Part shown: positions 34,162 to 41,289 of the stretch, piece by piece
Numbering within the stretch: the stretch's first letter is position 1
Layout of the letters: each line of letters opens with the position of its first letter
Assembly: GCA_021029095.1 (NCBI GenBank)
Contig: JAJOHG010000231.1
Span: forward strand, 1-41,289
DNA length: 41,289 nt
From: Phellopilus nigrolimitatus
Lineage: Eukaryota > Basidiomycota > Agaricomycetes > Hymenochaetales > Hymenochaetaceae
Direction: 5' to 3'
The notes under the pieces: model-generated
The model's input: the letters and a program-made list of their open reading frames with translations, nothing else
Database searches by the model: none
What the model was told of the DNA's origin: nothing
Translations under genes and position numbers: made by a program

Positions 34162-35673
34162 ATGGATGGACCTCTCAAAGAGCTGGACAAGCTTCAGAAA
34201 CTCACTGCATTCACCTCTGAGCCCTTTTCGTTACACTCCATTTTATCTATCCCCACGGCGGTGGCACTCAATGGCGGGAAAGGGAAGCACACGACAAGTA
34301 TCGTGGATGCGCTCGACGGACTCCTTGCGGCACTGCGGGACGTGAAGGAACGTGTAGAGTCGGGTACGGCAAGCGAGGAAGACGTAGCAAATGTGGCGAA
34401 AATCGTGGAGGAGAGAAAGAAGGAGATTGAAGAACGCCAGAAAGAGATTCATGCGTCGTTGGGGCGGGTCGGGAAGGCTTTGGATAAGGTGAGTCTTTGT
34501 TGCGTCGCGTTTCGCATACGTAGTCTTGCTTTTGTGTTGAGACGTGGCTTATTATTTGGAATGGGAAGAAATTCACGAACTCTGTTCCGGAAATGCCGTC
34601 ACTGTTCACCTCTGCTGAGGCCCAGGAAGCATTACAACGGACCATTGCTCTGCATTTCCTACGTACAGGCCAGTTCTCCACGGCAGATACATTCCTCGAG
34701 GTGAGCCACATGCTCATTCACTTACTGCCTGAACCGAAGCGTAAACTCGTGTAGGAATCAAGCGCCGATGTTCCCCCGGAGACGAAATCGCAATTCCGGG
34801 GCTTGTATCGCGTGCTCACAGCATTGCGGGGTCAGGATATCGCCCCGGCATTAAAGTATGCGATAATATGGTGTATGCACATGAGTACGGTTTCTGACTT
34901 TTCTGTAGTTGGTGCAGAGAGAACCGCGTCTTTCTTGAGAAGCGAGGCTCGCCCCTCGAATTCAACCTGCACCGCTCGCAATTCATGCGTCTGCTCCTAG
35001 CTTCAAATCCCCCGAATGCGATTCATGCCCTCCTCTATGCTCGTACATCCCTGCAACCTTTATACCCTGTCTATGCGACCGAGATCAATCGGCTTCTCGC
35101 TTGCATCGCTTACCTCCCTCTGACGCGTCTACAGAGCTCACCGTATGCTGATCTTGCCTCGCCCTCGCTACATCTTGACCTTGAGCCCATGTTTGCGAAG
35201 GAGTATTGTGCGAATCTTGGGATGAGTCGTCAAGTACCGCTTCGGATTGTCGGGGATATTGGGGGAGGCGGGGCACTGGCACGAATAGAGAAGGGGAGGA
35301 AGGTGATGCGCGAGCGGAAGAGCGAATGGAGTCAGACAGATGAGCTTCCTGTAAGAGTCCGGTTCTCACTTTGTACATTTGGGCTTCAATATTGCTTTTG
35401 CAGATCGAGATACCTCTTCCCCCAGAAAACCGATATCATTCTATTTTTGCCTGTCCTGTTTCCAAGGAGCAGGCCACTTCGTCGAATCCACCGATGATGA
35501 TGACATGCGGTCACGTCGTCGCGAGCGACAGTCTGGCAAAACTGGCAAAGTCGCAAGGGTAAGAATCACATGGTGCAAGGTCTTCTTTATCTGACTTTGT
35601 CTATAGGAGAGTCAAGTGCCCTTATTGTCCCCAGGAATCTCAGCAGAGTAGTGCATTGAAAGTATATTTCTAA
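34162..35673 (+). CDS. GID2: GID/CTLH ubiquitin ligase subunit GID2/RMD5 (407 aa)
   Basis: Six exons (34162-34488, 34569-34700, 34755-34855, 34909-35350, 35404-35558, 35607-35673) give 408 codons, close to the family length. A charged coiled-coil N-terminus is followed by a LisH motif (ALQRTIALHFLRTGQFSTAD, about 127-146) and a CTLH/CRA helical region. A degenerate RING ends the protein: Cys351, Cys369, His371, Cys390 and Cys393 in FACPVSKEQ, CGHVV and KCPYC. GID2 pairs with GID9 as the catalytic RING heterodimer of the GID/CTLH E3 ligase, which degrades gluconeogenic enzymes in yeast. As in RMND5 homologues, some zinc ligands of a canonical RING are replaced, for example Ser354. Start ATG (CGCCATGGATGG) is the first in frame. 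Confidence 0.94.
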
Positions 35674-36199
35674 TCCATTCGGATTTTTGTATTCACATTT
35701 TGTACATTTATTTGTTATGATTACGGAGTGTATGCTATATGGCCCTATTATACGCGCTTGTTTGTCAACGCAGTGTTGGTAATGATCGAACTACCGAACA
35801 AAGAGCTTTGTCTAAAGCCAATCACGGAGTGTGAACTTGAGGCACAGAAGAATGACAGAAAGGCAAACGCTGCAGACGCATATAGCAAGCTTCTCGCAGT
35901 CATGCAGGTCCATAACTCATTCAGCTACTCGCATAACTTTCTTGTAGGACGACCACAAGGTAAGTGCGTTCTGCCATGAAGAAGGAAGATCGTCCTTTGA
36001 CAGACTGCGGGTGAAGGGGGGAAAACATTTTTATTTAAAAAAGAAACCTCTAAACCTGAAGCGATCGGATCTCAGCCTAAGTGCCAGTGGTCCGTGTTAA
36101 CACGCCCTCCAAGGCCGCCTCGCATACGCCCAGTGGTTTTTGCTTGTCTTCTCTCTTCATCGCCGTCGTCGCCGTCGTCGCCGTAGATCCAAATATACT
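35674..36199. other. intergenic with a short trinucleotide-type repeat
   Basis: This holds the 3' region of GID2 and the promoter of the WG-repeat gene. A 9-bp period repeat (CGCCGTCGT twice, then CGCCGT) lies at 36161-36184, just before the next start codon. The open frame at 35728-35979 has no recognisable relatives. Confidence 0.4.
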
Positions 36200-39100
36200 A
36201 TGCCATTCTTCCGCTGCAGGGTCAGTCCGCACGCAGTAATCTTCACAAACGATCGCGCTGATTACTCATTTGGCGGACGCGCCGTGTCGCGTGCACCGGC
36301 AGGAATACGATGACGACGGCAAGCCGACGCGCGGCGGATGCCTGCGACAAGGCGCAGGGTGCGATTTCATCCACCCCAGCGAGCCCGCATGGTCTCGCGC
36401 CTTGAGGAGGAGTGTTCTGCCACGGACTGTGCGTTCCTTCGACTGAAATTTTGAGCTTCTCATCTAAACCCTCAGCACACACGCGTGTTCTGACGCGTTT
36501 TTACTTCTAAACATTACAGGGATCTGGTTTAAGTGGCCTTGGACGCGGAAAAGCTTCCGAGCGTGGCCATTGGCGTGGTGGGCCTCCTACAGGACCGAGA
36601 CGCGGCTCTAAACCATTCTCGTCCGCAGGGAGAGGTGCAAGCACTTCTGGTGGGGTCGCGAGTGCTTCTTCTAGCTGGGGTATGGACTCGATCTCTTGGG
36701 GTTTCGGTGATGATAATGCTGGAGAGAGCTCGACGAGCTGGGATTTTCCTAAGTGGGGGGACAACAACGGTGTGTTGAATTTGCTCGTTTGGTTTTATAA
36801 TGGCGTGTTTAACAAGATATCAATTAATCGATGCAAATACGGGTCCAAAAGATACAGGCGAGTCCGTTTATTATATGTGGAAATGCATGTTGTTTACTTT
36901 TATTGCGCAGAGTCGGATAAAGGCAAGGGCAAGGACACGGAGGCAACGTGGGGATCACTCAGTGGAGACTGGGGCAGCGCAACTTCGGACAACACTGGTG
37001 CCAGCTGGGGGAACAATGCAGCTGTAAGCTGGGGTGACAGTGCAGCTGTAAGTTGGGGTGACCATGCAGGCGTAAGCTGGGGTGACAATGCGAATTCCTG
37101 GGGCTCGAGTGACTTAGGAGGCTGGGGCGATCCTCCCTCAAAATCGGGTACGAGTGCAACCCTCTCAGGCTGGGGTGAATCTGCCGCTCCTACTAGCAGC
37201 ACAGCAGCAGCCTCTTCTGGTTGGGGAAACCCTGCCGTTTCAAGTACAACCGCGAGCTCGTCAACTTGGGGTGAATCTGCCGCTACGAGTACAGCTGCGC
37301 CTTCCTCAGATTGGGGTCAATCTACGTCTTCAATTACAGCTGCGGCCTCGTCAGGCTGGGGCAAATCTACTACTCCGATCACGACTACACCCTCGTCAGG
37401 TTGGGGCCAACCTGCTCCTTCAAGTATAGCTGCGGCTTCGGAGAACTGGGGTGAACCCGCCCCTGTTTGGGGTTCGAGTCATAAAGATGACAATGGAGAG
37501 TCCGCAAAGGATGTATCTGGTTTGTGGTTCGAATCAATTGTGTTATGAATGAAAATTAATTGACAATTGTGGCTAAAAAATAAAGTATCTTCTAGCTCTA
37601 AATCAGACATGTTCACTTCGAACTCACAGTGGGGTCAAACCCCTTCCTCGACATCTTTGGGTGAGTGTCACTGCTCTTTCTGGCCTGCGCTGATACAAAC
37701 TTCTACAGGGCGGGCTGCCGAACCCACCGAACGCGCTTCGACTGCCGACAAAGGAAGGTGTAATCCTGTTATCAGTGCCTCTGCGTCATCCTTGTCGTCC
37801 GCGCCTAGTCGCCGAGTGTCGACTAATCCAGCGCCCGATGAACGTGAGAAAAAGAGACCTCGCGTTGACACTTCTGTAATGCAGACGACTGCGAATCCGG
37901 ATGTGATGGACATGGACACTCAGCGTTCTCCAACTGTGCCCGTTTCAGCTATGGGACAGGCGAAATTTGACTCTGCTACACCGCTTTCCGCAGTAATGCG
38001 ACCCAGCAGCGTATTTTCGACAGTAGAAGACACCCCGAACTCGAGTGTACCATCGAGCCGCTCAACGTCATTATGTCCGCTGCCCGCGACAGCGTTCAAG
38101 GAGCCGAGAACGCTGAAAAATATATCATGCAAACAGGCGCGATTGATTTGGCGCAGACATATTGGGTAAGCAGGATATCTTCTGACTGCCGAGCGTCCAT
38201 TTGCTAAAGATTCTTATAGTTATCTATCACATCTCCAACGACTAAAGGCAGAACTCTCGGATGCCGAGGAATGTGTGCGAAACTATAACAGCATGCAGCG
38301 ATCTCACCGTTATGACAAGTTATCCAATAGTGGGTTAGAAATGTATAAGGAAGAAGGCCGAAAATGTTTGCGCAAGGAAAAAGATAGGCGTAAGGCGTAC
38401 GTGGATGCCCTGAATGCACTTTGTAAATACGAAGAGGGCTTCGACTTCCCCATTCAGGCGCTTGTGAGGCGCAAGGCAGACGAGAGGGGTGTGTGGGATG
38501 AGATTGTAATTGTCAAGAAATATTTGAAGGAAGCGAAGAGCTACGTCCACTCGGCCCGCGCTAATGCAGAGGAGATCGTAAGCACTCTTTTCTTATTTCC
38601 AGGGAAAGCAACTGAGCTATACGATTCAAGGAACACTGCGCCCGTCGCTCGTCTGAGTCCCATCCGGCTAATGCCGTCGACACAGACTCGTATAACAGGA
38701 TCAGAGCGGAACTGACGGAAAGAATTGAACGGCTAGAAGAGAGGGCTTCGGAGGTCAGCCAGGCGATGGAAGACATCAAGGGCGATGTCATCGACAACAT
38801 GGTCGATACGAGGTTGGAGGACTTCAAACTCTCCTTTCCCGAGCTATTGAATATGGATGTTACCGACGAGCAAGACAGGGTTTCGGAAAAGATCTTGTGG
38901 CTCATCAAGGAAGTCGCATCCATACGCGACGACATCAGACTTGTCGCAGATGAAGCCGCCGGACTGGTCAGGTTTTTCAAGAATTTAAGGAAAAATATGG
39001 AGGAAATGGAGGAGAAACTCCAGGACGGCCAGCGTCTGCTTAACAAAGTAAGTCTATACTCTGCATCTTTATGATGTACGGATAGCTCAGTTCTACACAG

Positions 39101-39556
39101 GAGAGACAGCTACTTCGTGAAAAGCAAAGGCTCGCGGACACTTTGAGAGCAACGTTAGTGAAGTCGTCTGAGGATCTCGAACATGTTCGTCAGTACAGAA
39201 ACGCAATCAGGCAGACGCCATCTGTCTCTCATCCATCAGTGCAAGATGTGACAACGGATGAAAATGTAAATCGACTCTTTGCCATGCTTCTCGGTCCTAT
39301 TCGAGAACATTCGAGCGCGGCCGTTATCTTGGCACTGGAGACCTTAAAATCAAATCTAACTGCGCACGTTGAAGAATCTAACAAGAAGAAATACGCTGAA
39401 CTCTACATGACCATAAGGCCTATAATAAAAGTGGCCTCCGACGTGCATGCGAAGCTCGATCGCGAGCGAAGATGTGTCACGACGCGTTCGCGGCCAGCGT
39501 CTCCGCACTTTGGAGAAGCGCGTTTGGGAGCAGTGGCGCATACCACGCATACTTGA
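36200..39556 (+). CDS. CCCH zinc finger, RG-rich and WG-repeat protein with coiled coil (915 aa)
   Basis: Nine exons (36200-36220, 36303-36428, 36520-36769, 36911-37519, 37607-37660, 37709-38165, 38220-38577, 38631-39047, 39101-39556) give 916 codons. The N-terminus MPFFRCR.. GGCLRQGAGCDFIHPSEP resembles a single CCCH zinc finger of RNA-binding type. An RG-rich part (GRGKASERGHWRGG) follows. Then about 20 Trp-Gly dipeptides lie within about residues 95-350, in Ser/Thr/Ala-rich disorder. A linker with a basic RVSTN..EKKRPRVD patch and long alpha-helical coiled coils (about 510-800) complete it. WG/GW repeats in disorder are the Argonaute-hook signature seen in GW182, Tas3 and the GW proteins of RNA-silencing fungi. 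A role in silencing or mRNA control is inferred only. Some exon ends (37519/37607, 36428) have alternatives. Confidence 0.8.
37015..37086 (+). repeat. three 24-bp tandem repeats encoding WG units
   Basis: Three near-identical 24-bp units encode NAAVSWGD, SAAVSWGD and HAGVSWGD in the WG-repeat protein. The units differ at only a few bases, so this part of the repeat domain grew recently by in-frame duplication. Confidence 0.8.
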
Positions 39557-40770
39557 CACTTGTTTTTCCTGTTCAGCATTTTCTAATTTACTACACGTTA
39601 TATTTCATTCACCCGGTTTGATTTACAGCATTTTTTTGTATTTTGATTACAAACAAGTCATGATAGATGTTTTGTACAAGTAGTACAGTCATTCACCAGT
39701 CAATGGGACACCACCGGTCAATGGGACACTCGCCTAAAACACCATTTCTCGACCGTTTTTTCCAATTAGTTTTGCAATTTCAAGCTTAAATACCAAAGTA
39801 CTGTATACCAAGTGTGAGCCAGCCCGGCTCAGTATTGCTTGAGAAATGCTCAAAATACTGTCGAAGTGTACTAAAATGGTAACTGCAACTTGGCGTGACA
39901 CAATACATTCTGCCTTCTGCACACATTTTGTCCCTTTAGACCAGCACTGATTTTTCATATAATGAGAGGAGAATATCTCTGCAACGTAAGCATGATGTTA
40001 TGTGAAAGAGAATTTGAGCGGATCTCGAGAATGACAGTATATATGCACTATCTTATCAACAGGTCACAGGTGTTACAGAAGTCCTGTAAGTGTCCTAGAT
40101 GACTTCGAAGACAATTTTATTACTCAACATGATAAAAATACATGGTTAGAGGCATATTCATGAAGAGGACATCTGTATCTACCAGTAAATGCACTTACCA
40201 TATCATTTGGTGGTCGGTATCACTCGTAGTTACTGCACTATTGTGGTCAGGGTCGTGGGAAAGCTACTGTCCCATTGAGCGGTGAGGACCAAAAAGGTCA
40301 CAGCTTTTTTGTTTTCACTGTACCTCTTTTATTTCTCCTTATTTTTATACAAGATTCTGTGAGGACATTCTACAGTAGTTTGTTACTTGCCAGCATAATT
40401 TGTTTTGTAAAAAAGGGGCAAAATATGGTTGAGTCCGCGATGGCGATTTGGTGTCCCATTGACCGGTGAATGACTGTATGTAGTTATAAAGCGATGCATT
40501 CCTTAACCGGCGGTGGTGGTATGACGATAAAGATGGCACGTATGTGGTCTCTGTGACTTCAAGCTATGAAATTCTTCAATGAAAATGAGCGCTAGTCGAG
40601 CCGTGCACGTGTCATGCGTTGGTTGTGGTGTGCCTGACATGTCAGTGTGATGCTACGCGAGACCACGCGTCAACAGAGTCGTCCAAATCTTGTCCAAACA
40701 CATCCTTCTCAGTTTCTCGGACCTACAGATTAATTTGCTGTGCTCAAGTAAGCTTGATGCTTTCTATGTC
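39557..40770. other. intergenic region mostly filled by an inserted element
   Basis: Between the WG-repeat gene and the SFI1-type gene there is no gene. About 65 percent of it is the terminal-inverted-repeat element at 39686-40476. The remaining 290 bp at the right should carry the SFI1 promoter. Confidence 0.5.
39686..40476. mobile_element. 791-bp non-autonomous pogo/Tc1-mariner-like DNA element
   Basis: The ends are 27-bp terminal inverted repeats with one mismatch. The left end reads CAGTCATTCACCAGTCAATG and the right end reads the same with CCGG in place of CCAG. TA dinucleotides flank both ends (39684-39685 and 40477-40478), as in Tc1/mariner/pogo insertions. The motif TCAATGGGACA is repeated just inside the left end (39717-39729) and in variant inverted form near 40267-40282, like subterminal transposase sites. 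No transposase frame is present: the longest open frame (74 codons, minus strand) shows no DDE motif. It should depend on a transposase elsewhere in the genome. High end identity suggests recent mobility. Confidence 0.85.
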
Positions 40771-41289
40771 ATGTCCTCATTCCTCCCCTCTCGCGCCTCT
40801 CCGCAGGCATCTCCCAGGCATCGTCCAAGGAGCGGCGGCATCCCGAACCTTAGCTCTATAGACATAACAGTCTCCAGCGCAAACACATCCGCTTCCGCTG
40901 CACTCTCTGGTCTCTCTACGAAGGATGTTGAGCTCATCGATGAGATTATCGAGCGCTCTCCGCCTACCGCGACGACCTTCCTCACTGTTTTCAAGGCGTA
41001 TAACGAGGTGCTAAAGAACGGGGCATGGACGCCGCGAACGATTGTCATCTACTACAAGATACTCCTCAAACTGGGTGTCGTGAAGGGGCATGACTGGGGC
41101 GCGAAGTGGGAAACAGTGAAGATGCAGCTTGGATATGTAGACGAGGACGACGCTGAGAAAGCCACGACACCAATACCTAGGAGCGCGAGAGTGGCTGCAC
41201 TACCGACCGGGGTGGCATCCGTATCGAACGTCCCGAATCCCGCAGACCACTTCCGTTCATATCGCGACAGCTTGAAGGCAACTCACGAC
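40771..41289 (+). CDS. SFI1: SFI1 spindle-body domain protein, N-terminal part (truncated by window end)
   Basis: An open frame of 173 codons runs from ATG 40771 (MSSFLPSRASPQASPRHR) to the window edge without a stop. After a Ser/Pro-rich leader, residues about 50-115 match the N-terminus of fungal SFI1-type proteins: DVELIDEIIERSPPTATTFL, TVFKAYNEVLKNGAWTPRT and YYKILLKLGVVKGHDWGAKW. SFI1 is a long, repeat-rich filament that binds centrins and forms the half-bridge for spindle pole body duplication. The centrin-binding repeats would lie beyond the window. The start is the ATG nearest the conserved region; an upstream exon cannot be excluded. Confidence 0.85.
   Translation, partial: MSSFLPSRASPQASPRHRPRSGGIPNLSSIDITVSSANTSASAALSGLSTKDVELIDEIIERSPPTATTFLTVFKAYNEVLKNGAWTPRTIVIYYKILLKLGVVKGHDWGAKWETVKMQLGYVDEDDAEKATTPIPRSARVAALPTGVASVSNVPNPADHFRSYRDSLKATHD

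Noticed and set aside
35728..35979. 83-codon plus-strand frame between GID2 and the WG-repeat gene
   Set aside because: No recognisable domain and no clear splice to either neighbour. It is likely 3' untranslated or promoter DNA.
39734..39958. 74-codon minus-strand frame inside the mobile element, as a possible transposase remnant
   Set aside because: Too short, with no DDE catalytic residues or helix-turn-helix visible.

Overview
The window looks like nuclear DNA of a mushroom-type basidiomycete (Agaricomycetes). Genes are packed closely on both strands. They are cut by many introns of about 50-65 nt with GTRNGT-like donors, and first exons can be as short as 6 nt. A small CaaX-ending mating-pheromone precursor and a tryptophan-glycine repeat protein support this placement. 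There are no rRNA, tRNA, CRISPR or operon-like features that I could support. Exon limits below were set by hand from splice sites, reading frame and family resemblance. In nearly every multi-exon gene the exon phases close exactly.

Layout, left to right. 1-2775: no convincing gene; diverged tandem and inverted repeats. 2776-4062 (+): SRR1-like protein. 4511-5502 (-): acidic serine-rich orphan. 6042-9005 (-): CDC27/APC3 of the anaphase-promoting complex. 9349-11361 (-): CCT1, chaperonin TCP-1 alpha. 11616-15655 (+): exportin-1, copy A. 15988-17030 (-): OTUD6/Otu2-type deubiquitinase. 18013-18743 (-): TMA20/MCT-1. 19313-23358 (-): exportin-1, copy B. 24067-24213 (-): pheromone precursor. 25189-27895 (+): SmgGDS/RAP1GDS1-like armadillo protein. 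28267-29675 (+): peroxisomal enoyl-CoA isomerase. 30595-32229 (+): pirin with an N-terminal hydrophobic segment. 32322-33987 (-): NSA1/WDR74 ribosome-assembly factor. 34162-35673 (+): GID2/RMD5 ubiquitin ligase. 36200-39556 (+): CCCH zinc finger plus WG-repeat protein. 39686-40476: non-autonomous pogo/mariner-like element. 40771-end (+): N-terminus of an SFI1-domain protein.

The most striking feature is a convergent pair of complete exportin-1 (CRM1/XPO1) genes flanking two unrelated genes. Both keep the same 15-exon structure. Copy A has the cysteine that leptomycin-type inhibitors attack; copy B has valine there. The two genes are well diverged over most of their length but share a 575-bp stretch, introns included, with no difference that I can see. 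This points to recent gene conversion that stopped short of the drug-site codon. The pair therefore looks like one inhibitor-sensitive and one naturally inhibitor-insensitive exportin kept side by side. No biosynthetic gene cluster is visible in the window to explain this.

Most other genes are conserved housekeeping genes (cell cycle, protein folding, ribosome assembly, ubiquitin, beta-oxidation) and do not form a pathway. CCT1/exportin A and NSA1/GID2 are head-to-head pairs with short shared promoters.
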